DNA from: Dictyobacter arantiisoli
Lineage (GTDB): Bacteria; Chloroflexota; Ktedonobacteria; Ktedonobacterales; Ktedonobacteraceae
DNA length: 43,460 nt
Direction: 5' to 3'
Assembly (NCBI RefSeq): GCF_008326305.1
Contig: NZ_BIXY01000060.1
Location: 1-43,460, forward strand
Each line of letters begins with the position of its first letter. Position 1 is the stretch's first letter. Made by a program: the position numbers and the translations under genes. The notes under the pieces were generated by a model. It did not search any database and had not been told where the DNA came from. It saw only the letters and a program-made list of their open reading frames with translations. Below are positions 1 through 8,910 of this stretch, piece by piece.

Positions 1-40
1 CGCTTAAATCGCGCCATTCTTTGTCCATTGCTTCTTCCAT
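1..40 (-). CDS. 5' end of a truncated gene, product unknown
   Basis: On the minus strand an ATG at 40..38 opens a frame that runs off the left edge and reads MEEAMDKEWRDLS. A GGAGG at 46-50 lies five bases upstream, which is a good ribosome-binding site. An in-frame second ATG lies at 28..26. Thirteen residues are too few to name a family. The gene would be divergent from the carboxylase block starting at 247. Confidence 0.4.
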   Translation of the reverse strand, partial: MEEAMDKEWRDLS

Positions 41-139
41 CTCATCCTCCACTCTTTACTGCTTCCAGTGTATCATCTTTCTTTTCTCCTGCCAAGCCTC
101 CCGCAAAAAAATGACGCGCACCCCACACATGACCATGGC

Positions 140-168
140 TTGACGCTGCCAGTGCTGAATGTTATGCT
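140..168 (+). promoter_or_regulatory. sigma70-type promoter of the acyl-CoA carboxylase block
   Basis: TTGACG at 140-145 and TATGCT at 163-168 are separated by exactly 17 bases, matching a housekeeping promoter. Transcription would begin near 175, leaving about a 70-base leader before the ATG at 247. This is a consensus match only. Confidence 0.6.
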
Positions 169-246
169 GCATGGAGGGTGCCCTGAAGCACCAGGCTCAT
201 GAACTCAATCCTGTTCTATCACCGTTGTTGAGAGGATAAAGAGACG

Positions 247-1854
247 ATGGCTAAGATTGAAACGCATATAGATCGTCACAGCCCGGCGTTTGTGGAGAAT
301 ATCCGAACATTTGAAGGATTACTTGAACAATTGCAGCAGTGTATCCAGCAGGTTCAAGAGGGAGGTGGTGTCGAGGCGAGTGCAAAACATCGCAAACGCA
401 ATAAGTTACTGGTACGCGAACGTATCCAACTGCTCTGCGATCCCCATACTCCTTTCTTAGAATTTAGCCCTCTGGCCGCATGGGATATGTATGAGAATGA
501 TGCGCCTGCAGGGGGTATTGTGACTGGCATTGGGCTGGTCGAGGGCCAGGAGTGCGTGATTGTCGCTAATGATGCCACTGTTAAGGGAGGCACCTATTAT
601 CCAATCACAGTCAAAAAACATCTGCGTGCACAGGAGATCGCTGAACAAAATCACCTCCCCTGTATTTATCTTGTGGATTCCGGCGGTGCATTTCTGCCGC
701 TCCAGGCCGAGGTCTTTCCTGACCGGGATCACTTTGGACGGATCTTCTATAATCAAGCCCGTATGTCCAGCCTGCGTATTCCTCAGATTGCGGCGGTGAT
801 GGGTTCCTGTACCGCTGGCGGAGCTTATGTGCCAGCGATGAGTGATGAAACGGTGATTGTACGTGGCAATGGCACGATCTTTTTAGGCGGGCCTCCGCTG
901 GTCAAAGCGGCAACCGGTGAAGAGGTAAGTGCTGAAGATCTGGGCGGCGCGGATGTCCATAGCCGTACCTCTGGAGTTACCGATCACTATGCCCTCAATG
1001 ATGAACATGCTCTGGCTATCTGCCGTAGTATCGTCACTCATCTCAATCGACGCAAATACATTCCCTGGGATATCCACGATCCCATCCCTCCACTCTATCC
1101 CGCTCAGGATCTGCTGGGGATTGTGCCAAAGGATAATCGGCGTAGTTATGATGTACGTGAGGTGATTGCTCGCCTGATCGATGATAGTGACTTCCACGAG
1201 TTCAAAGCGCTCTACGGCACCACACTGGTCTGCGGCTTCGCTCGTCTAATGGGCTATCCAGTTGGTATTATCGCCAATAATGGCATCCTCTTTTCCGAGA
1301 GCGCGCTTAAAGCGACACACTTCATTGAGCTTTGTGAGCAACGCCAAACCCCCTTGATCTTCTTGCAGAATATAACCGGCTTTATGGTTGGTCGACAATA
1401 TGAAAATGGGGGCATTGCCAAAGATGGTGCCAAGATGGTGATGGCGGTAGCCAATGCCTCGGTGCCCAAGTTTACCGTGATTATCGGTGGTTCTTTTGGT
1501 GCGGGCAACTATGGCATGTGTGGACGCGCTTATTCGCCCCGTCAACTCTGGATGTGGCCGAACGCACGCATCTCAGTTATGGGTGGACAGCAGGCGGCAA
1601 CGGTCCTGGCAACTGTGCGTAAAGAAGGTCTGGCCGCGCGTGGCAAGTCTATGGATTCAGAGGAGGAAGCGGCCTTTATGCAACCTATCCAGGATAAATA
1701 TGAGGAAGAAGGCAATCCCTATTATAGTACGGCGCGGCTGTGGGATGACGGCATCATCGATCCACGTGATACACGTACAGTGCTGGGATTGGGTATTGCT
1801 GCCTCACTCAATGCCCCTATCGCTCCCTCCCAGTTTGGAGTGTTTCGCATGTAA
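247..1854 (+). CDS. mccB: methylcrotonyl-CoA carboxylase-type carboxyltransferase (beta) subunit
   Basis: This 535-residue protein transfers the carboxyl group from carboxybiotin to a branched acyl-CoA, most likely 3-methylcrotonyl-CoA in leucine breakdown. Both crotonase-fold halves are present. Residues 144-151 (DSGGAFLP) and the [16 protein letters not shown] stretch in the C-terminal half are the oxyanion-hole and CoA-binding segments typical of the MCC beta family, and the length matches that family. AGAGGA at 231-236 is ten bases before the ATG. The biotin-carrying partner lies at 3829, with a hydratase and a CorA-like gene between them. A geranyl-CoA or other branched acyl-CoA substrate is possible. 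The carboxyltransferase role is secure and the exact substrate is inferred from the neighbours. Confidence 0.9.
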   Translation: MAKIETHIDRHSPAFVENIRTFEGLLEQLQQCIQQVQEGGGVEASAKHRKRNKLLVRERIQLLCDPHTPFLEFSPLAAWDMYENDAPAGGIVTGIGLVEGQECVIVANDATVKGGTYYPITVKKHLRAQEIAEQNHLPCIYLVDSGGAFLPLQAEVFPDRDHFGRIFYNQARMSSLRIPQIAAVMGSCTAGGAYVPAMSDETVIVRGNGTIFLGGPPLVKAATGEEVSAEDLGGADVHSRTSGVTDHYALNDEHALAICRSIVTHLNRRKYIPWDIHDPIPPLYPAQDLLGIVPKDNRRSYDVREVIARLIDDSDFHEFKALYGTTLVCGFARLMGYPVGIIANNGILFSESALKATHFIELCEQRQTPLIFLQNITGFMVGRQYENGGIAKDGAKMVMAVANASVPKFTVIIGGSFGAGNYGMCGRAYSPRQLWMWPNARISVMGGQQAATVLATVRKEGLAARGKSMDSEEEAAFMQPIQDKYEEEGNPYYSTARLWDDGIIDPRDTRTVLGLGIAASLNAPIAPSQFGVFRM

Positions 1855-1988
1855 AGGGAAGGCCCACATGGAAACCCAAAAAGAGGAGTATCAAAAACAG
1901 GATACAGCGCGTACAATATATAGTTGAGATCCTTAGAATCGAGGACTCATCTAATGGCGCATCTCACCCAAAGGATATATCTGTCTTT

Positions 1989-2975
1989 ATGCAACAAATA
2001 ATTATTAGTCAAAAGGGATTATTGCAGGTTGATGCAACAAATCAACAATTGCATGATGCCCTCCAGGATACACAGTCAATCGTCTGGCTTGATATTCAGA
2101 GTGGCAAAAATCTGGCTAAATATATTGGTCTATTGAGCAATGAGTTCCAGCTCCTTCCCTTAACTATCGAAAGCATGCAGGAAGAAAAAGAGCGCGCGAA
2201 ACTTGTTGGGTATCATCATTACTTTTATCTGGTTGTCCATAGCCTGAACTTCAACGGCGATGCGGTTGAAGCCGATACCCCTAAATTAGATATTATCTTT
2301 GGCAAAAACTTTTTGATTACATCACATCAACAAGAGCTGGATTGGCTCTCAGATTTCCACAAGACAGTTCGAGAGGATGAGAGTGAAGATAATATTGTGC
2401 ATCTAGGAGTGCCACGCCTGTTGCATGCCATTCTGGATACCATGGTCGATGGCTATTTTCCGGTCCTCGACGATATCGACGATGTGGTTGATGACCTTGA
2501 GAATTCGACGGTTGAACAGGCAGATAATGAGGTGCAAACACGCATCTTTCGTATGAAGCGCATCCTGGTTCAGATGCGCCGTGTGATCAGTCCTCAAGTC
2601 GAGGTTTCCAGTTCATTGATTACACGCACCGGAGATTTCATACCCACCGAGGTTGAACCCTACTTCTCAGATGTACATGATCATCTGATCCGCACCTTTG
2701 AAGTGATCGATTCCTATCGTGATTTGATGAGTGGCCTGCTAGACGTCTATCTCACTACCGTTTCTAATCGCCAGAACGAAATCATGAAGCAATTAGCACT
2801 GATCTCAACCATCTTTTTGCCCATTACCTTTATCACTGGCGTCTTTGGACAAAACTTCGCTCATTCCCCGCAGGTTGAATTTGACAGTGGTTGGAACTTC
2901 TGGATCGTATTATTGGTAATGATTCTGCTCAGTCTGGGGCAAATCTGGTACTTTCGCCATCGTCAATGGATCTAA
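1989..2975 (+). CDS. CorA-family divalent metal transporter with a GQN variant signature
   Basis: The 328-residue protein has the CorA layout: a large acidic, helix-rich cytosolic N-terminal part and two C-terminal membrane segments (about 265-285 and 303-322). In the family these form a pentameric Mg2+/Co2+/Ni2+ channel. The loop between the helices should read GMN; here it reads G287-Q288-N289 within VFGQNF. The second helix is followed by a short basic tail (RHRQW), as is usual. The gene starts 134 bases after mccB and ends 49 bases before the hydratase, so it probably shares their transcript although no metabolic link is obvious. Family assignment is firm; the ion carried is unknown. Confidence 0.85.
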   Translation: MQQIIISQKGLLQVDATNQQLHDALQDTQSIVWLDIQSGKNLAKYIGLLSNEFQLLPLTIESMQEEKERAKLVGYHHYFYLVVHSLNFNGDAVEADTPKLDIIFGKNFLITSHQQELDWLSDFHKTVREDESEDNIVHLGVPRLLHAILDTMVDGYFPVLDDIDDVVDDLENSTVEQADNEVQTRIFRMKRILVQMRRVISPQVEVSSSLITRTGDFIPTEVEPYFSDVHDHLIRTFEVIDSYRDLMSGLLDVYLTTVSNRQNEIMKQLALISTIFLPITFITGVFGQNFAHSPQVEFDSGWNFWIVLLVMILLSLGQIWYFRHRQWI

Positions 2976-3024
2976 ACTGAATAGAGAGCAATAACCTGTA
3001 ATATACAATACATAAGGAGGTGTT

Positions 3025-3819
3025 ATGGCTCAATCCTATTCCCAATTGACTGTGGAATACGCATCTCAGGATCGTATCGCAGTTGTGACATTAAATCGTC
3101 CACAGGTACGCAACGCGTTAAATGGAACATTAATTCAAGAGTTGACAGACGTCTTTGCTGAATTAAGCTTTAATGAGCAATTACATGCTGTGATTCTAAC
3201 CGGGGCAGAAACAGTCTTCTGCGCTGGCGCAGATATCAATGCCATGCAGGAAGCCATTACATATACTGAGGAGCAGAATCTTAGCGAGGCACTACGACTG
3301 GCTGATATGCTTCATACCATTAATACCTTCCCCTGTCCTGTGATCGCCCGTGTCAATGGGGACGCCATAGGAGGGGGAGTAGGCCTGGTCTCTGTCTGCG
3401 ATATTGTAATCGCGGTCGAACAGGCGCGCTTCGCCTTTAGCGAGGTAAAACTTGGTATCGTGCCTGCGGTCATCTCTCCTTTTGTCATCAAAAAGATTGG
3501 GGAGAATATGGCACGGATGCTTTTTGTCACCGGTGAACGCTTCAACGCTGAACGTGCCCGGTCCATTGGATTAGTACATACGGTAGTACAAACAGAACAA
3601 CTCGATGCCACGATCCAAAAGACGATGCATGAGCTTTTGAGCGGAGGACCTCAGGCTATTCGCGCCGCTAAAACCCTGGCTCAACAGGTCGGGCAGATGG
3701 ATGAGGCGCAGGCTCGTCATTATACTGCCCAGACTATTGCGCAAATCCGTGTGAGCCCGGAGGGACAGGAAGGACTCAAGGCATTTCTCGAAAAACGACG
3801 TCCACAGTGGTTCAAATAA
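3025..3819 (+). CDS. enoyl-CoA hydratase/isomerase family protein, probably methylglutaconyl-CoA hydratase
   Basis: This 264-residue crotonase-fold protein shows the CAGADI oxyanion-hole segment, the GGGVGLVSVCD segment and a GIVPAVISPFVIKKIG stretch. The last resembles LiuC-type methylglutaconyl-CoA hydratases more than general fatty-acid hydratases. In leucine degradation this enzyme hydrates the product of methylcrotonyl-CoA carboxylase, whose subunits flank it, and the context supports that role. A strong AAGGAGG lies just before the ATG. Nine bases separate its stop from the alpha subunit, suggesting translational coupling. Isovaleryl-CoA dehydrogenase and HMG-CoA lyase are not in this window. 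Fold is certain; substrate is inferred. Confidence 0.85.
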   Translation: MAQSYSQLTVEYASQDRIAVVTLNRPQVRNALNGTLIQELTDVFAELSFNEQLHAVILTGAETVFCAGADINAMQEAITYTEEQNLSEALRLADMLHTINTFPCPVIARVNGDAIGGGVGLVSVCDIVIAVEQARFAFSEVKLGIVPAVISPFVIKKIGENMARMLFVTGERFNAERARSIGLVHTVVQTEQLDATIQKTMHELLSGGPQAIRAAKTLAQQVGQMDEAQARHYTAQTIAQIRVSPEGQEGLKAFLEKRRPQWFK

Positions 3820-3828
3820 AGAGGCACT

Positions 3829-5862
3829 ATGTTCAGGAAAATACTTATCGCTAACCGAGGAGAAATCGCACTACGCATTATTGCCACCTGCCGTGAGATG
3901 AATATCGACAGTGTCGCGGTCTACTCGGAAGCGGATCAGCACAGTCGCCACGTCATCAACGCCGATGAAGCCTATCTACTTGGTCCTGCACCGGCACAAC
4001 AGAGTTATCTCAACGGGGACGCAATCCTTGATATCGCCCGACGCAGTGGGGCCGAAGCCATCCATCCCGGCTATGGTTTTCTCTCGGAGAATGCTGATTT
4101 TGCCGAGGCATGTGAACAAGCTGGCATTGTCTTCATTGGACCCGGTTCGGCCTCAATACGCCTGATGGGCTCGAAGACGGCAGCTCGACGGGTGGCCCAG
4201 CAGGTCAATGCTCCGACCGTACCCGGCTATAATGGCGAGAGCCAGATGGATGGGATTTTGCAAGAAGAAGGAGAACGTATTGGCTTCCCATTACTCATCA
4301 AAGCCGTAGCCGGTGGTGGTGGCAAAGGCATGCGTATCGTACACCATGCAGCCACTTTTCTTGAACAACTCGCTGGAGCACGCCGCGAAGCCCAGGCTGC
4401 CTTTGGAGATGCTGCTGTCTTTCTGGAACGTTATCTGCAACAGGCGCGCCACATTGAGATCCAGATTCTTGCTGATCAACACGGAAACGTGGTCCATCTA
4501 GGCGAACGTGAATGCTCAATCCAGCGCCGCCATCAAAAAATTATCGAGGAAAGCCCCTCCAGTGTCCTGTCAGATGCCTTGCGTCAACAAATGGGAGACA
4601 TTGCGATCCGCATCGCCCGGGCAGCCTGCTATGTCAATGCTGGCACCCTCGAGTTCATCCTTGATACCGATCAGAACTTCTATTTCCTCGAAATGAATAC
4701 TCGTCTACAAGTAGAACATCCAGTGACTGAACTGGTTACCGGGCTGGATATGGTACGACAACAGCTCTATATTGCCGCCGGTGAACCGCTCAAGATCACT
4801 CAGGCAGAAATTTCTCCCCGTGGACATGCGATTGAGGCACGTTTCTATGCCGAAGATCCTCAACAACATTATCTACCGTCAACAGGTATAATTAACGCGT
4901 TCCACAAACCTGTAGGACCAGGAATCCGGCTGGATAGTGGCATTGAAGCAGGCGATGAGATCACTCAATATTATGATCCAATGCTAGCAAAGCTTATTGT
5001 CGTAGCCGAGAGTCGTCAGGCAGCCATTCAACGCCTCCAGCGAGCACTGGAGCAGAGCGCTATCTTCGGCGTCAAGACAAATCTTGAACTGCTTCATGCT
5101 ATCAGCCAGCATCCAGCATTTGCCATGGGTGACACACCAACCGACTTTCTCGAACAACACGACCTGCTCGCTCCAACCTCTACAGCAGATATTTCTGAAG
5201 ATATCTTCAAGGCTGCGGCGATCTATGATCTCCAACACCTTGCGACAGAGAAGAGCAGTGAATATACCATGTCAGCAACATCTAAACATCGACTGACCCC
5301 CTGGCAAACACAGGGACTGTGGCGTATCGCCGGAGGTAGACGCACGCTCAGTTATCGCTATGGAGAGCAGGATTACCTGGTGACCATTCAGCCAGTTGTG
5401 ACACGACAGAACACATGGTCGATTAGCGTAGGAGAGCAAGCACCACAAGAAATCACTGCCTTCTTGACCAATGATCATTTCCTGATGCTGCGATGTGACG
5501 ACCAGCAAACGCTCATCGCACTCCATGACCAGAAAGATGAACTGCATCTGATCTTGAAAGGGAAACTCTTTCGCCTGCGTCGGCCAGGGCTACTAGATGT
5601 AACCACTGCAAGTCATGGTGGAGATCAACAACGCCTGCAAAACAGTCTCACAGCCCCAATGTCGGGTACCATTGTGAAAATAGAAGCCCATGATGGTGAT
5701 ATAGTAGAAGCGCACCAGACCCTGGTTATCCTGAGTGCGATGAAAATGGAACATGCTATCACCGCTCCCTATGCCGGTAAGATCAAGCATATCTCCTGTG
5801 CGGAAGGTGATGTTGTCCAGGGAGGAACCAGTGTCGTAGAAATGGAAGCTGCAAACGCATAA
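3829..5862 (+). CDS. mccA: acyl-CoA carboxylase alpha subunit: biotin carboxylase plus biotin carrier domain
   Basis: The 677-residue protein fuses a biotin carboxylase domain (residues 1 to about 450), a linker or BT-like region and a C-terminal biotinyl domain. The N-terminal FRKILIANRGEIALRI, the ATP-grasp glycine loop GGGGKGMR (about 162-169) and EMNTRLQVEHPVTE are diagnostic. Lys639 in the AMKM motif is the biotinylation site. It carboxylates biotin with ATP and bicarbonate for the beta subunit encoded at 247. The ribosome site AAAGAGG overlaps the stop of the preceding hydratase. The pairing with a methylcrotonyl-type beta subunit argues for MCC rather than propionyl-CoA carboxylase. 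Confidence 0.92.
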   Translation: MFRKILIANRGEIALRIIATCREMNIDSVAVYSEADQHSRHVINADEAYLLGPAPAQQSYLNGDAILDIARRSGAEAIHPGYGFLSENADFAEACEQAGIVFIGPGSASIRLMGSKTAARRVAQQVNAPTVPGYNGESQMDGILQEEGERIGFPLLIKAVAGGGGKGMRIVHHAATFLEQLAGARREAQAAFGDAAVFLERYLQQARHIEIQILADQHGNVVHLGERECSIQRRHQKIIEESPSSVLSDALRQQMGDIAIRIARAACYVNAGTLEFILDTDQNFYFLEMNTRLQVEHPVTELVTGLDMVRQQLYIAAGEPLKITQAEISPRGHAIEARFYAEDPQQHYLPSTGIINAFHKPVGPGIRLDSGIEAGDEITQYYDPMLAKLIVVAESRQAAIQRLQRALEQSAIFGVKTNLELLHAISQHPAFAMGDTPTDFLEQHDLLAPTSTADISEDIFKAAAIYDLQHLATEKSSEYTMSATSKHRLTPWQTQGLWRIAGGRRTLSYRYGEQDYLVTIQPVVTRQNTWSISVGEQAPQEITAFLTNDHFLMLRCDDQQTLIALHDQKDELHLILKGKLFRLRRPGLLDVTTASHGGDQQRLQNSLTAPMSGTIVKIEAHDGDIVEAHQTLVILSAMKMEHAITAPYAGKIKHISCAEGDVVQGGTSVVEMEAANA

Positions 5863-5958
5863 AAGCAGCCAGGCCAGTGCTCAACAACACGACTGACACG
5901 CGCAAAGAGTATCGATGGCACGCGCATTAGAGCCATCAGCGAAAGGAAATATCACGTC

Positions 5959-6864
5959 ATGCAGCTAGGTTTTATTGGTATCGGAGTTATGGGCCGCCCA
6001 ATGGTCCTTAATCTGCTCAAAGCCGGTCATGATGTCACGATCTATGCCCGTCATCCAGAAAAGGCAGAAGTGCAGGAGGTTATTGAAGCTGGTGCAAAAC
6101 TGGCACCCTCCGCACGTGCCGTCGCCATAGCTTCCGAGATCGTAATCACCATGGTTCCCAATTCGCCACAAGTACAAGAGGTCGTAGCCGGTCCTAATGG
6201 CATCTTTGCTGGTGCCCGCCAGGGATTGGTCATTATCGACATGAGCACCATCGCGCCAGCAGTTACCCGTAATCTGGCCAGGCAAGCCACAGAAAAAGGA
6301 CTCTATTTCCTGGATGCTCCTGTAAGCGGTGGCTCGCAAGGCGCGATCAACGGCACATTGACAATCATGGTCGGTGGTGAAGCAAAAGCCTTTCAAAAGG
6401 TCCGCCCTGTCCTGGAAGCGATGGGCAAAAAAGAGAATATTGTCCATGTCGGCCCCAGTGGTTCCGGCGATGTGATTAAACTTATCAATAACATGCTGAC
6501 CGGAACCATTGCCGCCGCTACAGCCGAAGCACTGGTACTGGGAGTCAAAACCGGAGCGGATGTAGAGACGATGGCACGTATCATAGGTACCAGTACGGGA
6601 GCGAGCTGGCAATTATCTAATCAATTCCCTTTACGCGCCTTCAACGGCAGTTTTCAGCCCGGCTTTATGACCGACCTGCTCTATAAGGATCTCGGTCTGG
6701 CTCTAGATCTAGCCGCTGAAAACGAGACCGCTATTACGATGGTTGCACTGGCACGACAACTCTATGAAAGATCACGCGCCGCAGGACATGGCAAAGATGA
6801 TTACACCGCCCTGCTCAAAGTTCTTGAAGAAGATGCCGGAATAGAAGTAAGAACGAAACAATAA
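5959..6864 (+). CDS. beta-hydroxyacid dehydrogenase (3-hydroxyisobutyrate dehydrogenase / tartronate semialdehyde reductase family)
   Basis: The 301-residue protein opens with the Rossmann motif GFIGIGVMGRPM (4-15). It carries the family substrate loop DAPVSGGSQGA (119-129) and the catalytic lysine K174 in GDVIKLINNML. Length matches the family exactly. These enzymes oxidise or reduce short beta-hydroxy acids with NAD(P)(H). Beside leucine-catabolism genes, 3-hydroxyisobutyrate dehydrogenase of valine breakdown is the attractive reading, but tartronate semialdehyde reductase cannot be excluded from sequence alone. An AAAGGAAA lies about ten bases before the ATG, and the gene follows mccA by 96 bases. 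Confidence 0.85.
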   Translation: MQLGFIGIGVMGRPMVLNLLKAGHDVTIYARHPEKAEVQEVIEAGAKLAPSARAVAIASEIVITMVPNSPQVQEVVAGPNGIFAGARQGLVIIDMSTIAPAVTRNLARQATEKGLYFLDAPVSGGSQGAINGTLTIMVGGEAKAFQKVRPVLEAMGKKENIVHVGPSGSGDVIKLINNMLTGTIAAATAEALVLGVKTGADVETMARIIGTSTGASWQLSNQFPLRAFNGSFQPGFMTDLLYKDLGLALDLAAENETAITMVALARQLYERSRAAGHGKDDYTALLKVLEEDAGIEVRTKQ

Positions 6865-6983
6865 AAAAACTGATCATTCCAGCATTTGTATCTATACACT
6901 CTATAAGAATGCCTGATACCTGTATCTTCTTCAACGCAGAAAAATCAGGTATCAGAGGTAGAACCATAGTACATATAAAATTC

Positions 6984-7114
6984 ATAACTATTCAGAAGGC
7001 TGGCGTAAAATACTTATTTCTCGCAGATGCTGGCGCGCACTTCACTATCTCGAGCTCAAGAGCGAAAGAGTATGCACGATTTGCATCCTCTACGCGGATC
7101 TTCTGAATAGTTAC
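6984..7114. mobile_element. 131-bp MITE-like element C (TAACTATTCAG termini)
   Basis: The 335-base gap between the dehydrogenase and the protease holds an element bounded by ATAACTATTCAG (6984-6995) and CTGAATAGTTAC (7103-7114). The inverted match extends to 22 bases (6977-6998 against 7100-7121) with two mismatches. The interior has no credible gene. The same 12-bp terminus, with one mismatch, bounds the element at 34594-34720. No clear target duplication is visible here. The rest of the gap shows nothing further I can name. Confidence 0.6.
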
Positions 7115-7199
7115 GAGTTTTACACGTATCCTGGGCCTACCTCTATCAGGCGCTCTGCTCACAAGCAAGCAAGCAGTAAAAATCTGCAGCGACCAGAAG

Positions 7200-8327
7200 C
7201 TAGTTAGCCACGGGAATCAATGTATGTGTGATGGTCATGCCCAGGAAAAGCACTGCAATCAACGCGAAGTAGAGAATGCTAATCAGCAGGCGTGAGGTCC
7301 AATGCACGTTGTAGTATTCATAAGATTGCGCATCCAATGTATTGCGCCCGCGTGACCAGAGTTGAAAGGCCGCCATAATGACGAACAATAACAACCAGGG
7401 GCTGTTATTCCCATGAAACCATTCCCAGACCTGATAGGCAAGCAAGGCGACAAAACCAATAATCCAGACACGTCGATCAATGGCCGCAACCACTCGTCCG
7501 CCGTCAAAAGGAATGACCGGAATCAGATTAAAGAGATTTAAGAAGAAGCCAAAGTAGGCCAATGGTGCCCAGATCGTCCCAGGATATATGTGTGCAAAGA
7601 AAAAGCATACACTGGCAGCCAACGCTCCCGCGATTGGTCCCGCGATCCCTACCTCTGCCTCATCCTTGGCTGACTTCGGCATCTGGCGCATCGTCACGGC
7701 AGCTCCAAACAGCGGAATAAAGATCATCCCACCCAGAGGAATGCCTTTTAACCTCATCACTACCGCGTGTCCCATCTCATGGATAAACAGCAGTAATACC
7801 AGGCCAATCGCGAACGGCCAGCCAAAAATGAATGAATACACAAAAACCGATACCAGTGCAGTGATGCCAAAGGTGCCAAATTTCAAGAGAAAAACCAGGC
7901 TTTTAAATTTTAGGAGAAAACCACCAATCGCTGCCAGCAAGCCACCAATTCCAGCAATCCCTTTGCGGGACTTCCCTGTCTGCTTGAATTCAGCGCCTGG
8001 AGTCGAAGATTGATCGGCACCTTCCGCATAGCTTACCTCCGAAGATTGCAGCATACTCTGGGGTCCGCGATACTCTTGATAGGGCGAAACCGTTGAAGCC
8101 GGTGCATACGGATCGGGTGTGGGTGGTATCGACTGATAGCCAGTATAGTTATCAGAATAAGGATCATAGCTATAAGGAGATATATCCATCTCAGCCTGAG
8201 TTGGCTGCTTTACGGATGCAAGATAGTAATCCGGATGAGCATAATCCGCTTCTGGAGCAGAGTCAGAATCGTTCTGTGAAGGAACCTTATTGTCAGAATT
8301 AGTGTTATTATACACCTGAAGCCTCAT
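7200..8327 (-). CDS. site-2 protease (M50) family membrane metalloprotease
   Basis: The 375-residue protein has a zinc-binding HEMGH motif (183-187) inside a membrane helix and a second metal-ligand motif around D275 (LIPVIPFDGGR), the hallmarks of intramembrane M50 proteases. Membrane segments run from about 145 to the C-terminus. The first 140 residues are unusual for this group: a soluble, low-complexity extension rich in Tyr, Pro, Ser and Asp, followed by a Lys/Gly-rich stretch. Such proteases usually cut anti-sigma factors or other membrane proteins; no partner is encoded nearby. The start codon is weakly supported because no strong ribosome site precedes it. Confidence 0.85.
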   Translation of the reverse strand: MRLQVYNNTNSDNKVPSQNDSDSAPEADYAHPDYYLASVKQPTQAEMDISPYSYDPYSDNYTGYQSIPPTPDPYAPASTVSPYQEYRGPQSMLQSSEVSYAEGADQSSTPGAEFKQTGKSRKGIAGIGGLLAAIGGFLLKFKSLVFLLKFGTFGITALVSVFVYSFIFGWPFAIGLVLLLFIHEMGHAVVMRLKGIPLGGMIFIPLFGAAVTMRQMPKSAKDEAEVGIAGPIAGALAASVCFFFAHIYPGTIWAPLAYFGFFLNLFNLIPVIPFDGGRVVAAIDRRVWIIGFVALLAYQVWEWFHGNNSPWLLLFVIMAAFQLWSRGRNTLDAQSYEYYNVHWTSRLLISILYFALIAVLFLGMTITHTLIPVAN

Positions 8328-8580
8328 TTCTGAGCGTTAAACGAACATGGTGTCGCTCATAAGTGTACCATACAGAATCTAAACATCCAAAATATATCCA
8401 CTATTCCCAACACTATATAGGAATAATTATTGGATCAGCACATTGATCCTGGAAAGCCTTTTTAAATCCCGATGATTACGTTCACGCATGATATCTATAA
8501 GCGAGTTTCAGGCTTTCCTATCTTCCAAAATTCTCATCTATAGTTTTCACATCCAAATCTCTCAAAACATTTTTAGTATG

Positions 8581-8851
8581 TGTTGCATGAGTCATCCCGG
8601 ACTTTTGAAACAAACGTTCGCTACAATGGGAGTGCAGAGGGCGAAGCCTTCTGCCGGGGTGTGGGGTGTCCCCACATACTTCTTTTTCCCTTTTTGCACG
8701 CCGCCTGCGGCGGCGCGAGGAAAAAGAAAAAGGACAGGGGACACCCCTGTAACCCCGGCAAGGGGCTAGCCGCCCCTTGCAACCCCGCTTGTAGAGCGGA
8801 TTGAAGTCGATCGAACATCTGTTCGAAAAATTCGGGATAACTCATGCTACA
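8581..8851. mobile_element. 271-bp MITE-like element A with about 40-bp imperfect terminal inverted repeats
   Basis: This element fills most of the 583-base gap between the protease and cinA. The left end 8581-8620 and the reverse complement of 8811-8851 match over about 40 positions with scattered mismatches; both contain GCATGAGT and ATCCCG. The interior carries a hairpin with a GAA loop (8634-8654), then a GC-rich segment (8656-8790) with GCCGCC/GGCGGC palindromes and the GGGGACACCCC motif. That segment closely resembles the core of the element at 34594. The rest of the gap shows no gene. Confidence 0.6.
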
Positions 8852-8910
8852 AGCGAGCCGAGAGATCCCAATGAGAATGGGAATCAGACCCCTCGATAAG
8901 AGGCACGCTT

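Noticed and set aside
1925-1960. Weak hairpin GAG-TCCT/AGGA-CTC between mccB and the CorA-like gene.
   Set aside because: The stem is short and interrupted, with no T-run; not convincing as a terminator.
5965-6612. A 215-codon open frame on the minus strand.
   Set aside because: It lies wholly antisense to the conserved beta-hydroxyacid dehydrogenase, has no ribosome site and no recognisable protein features.
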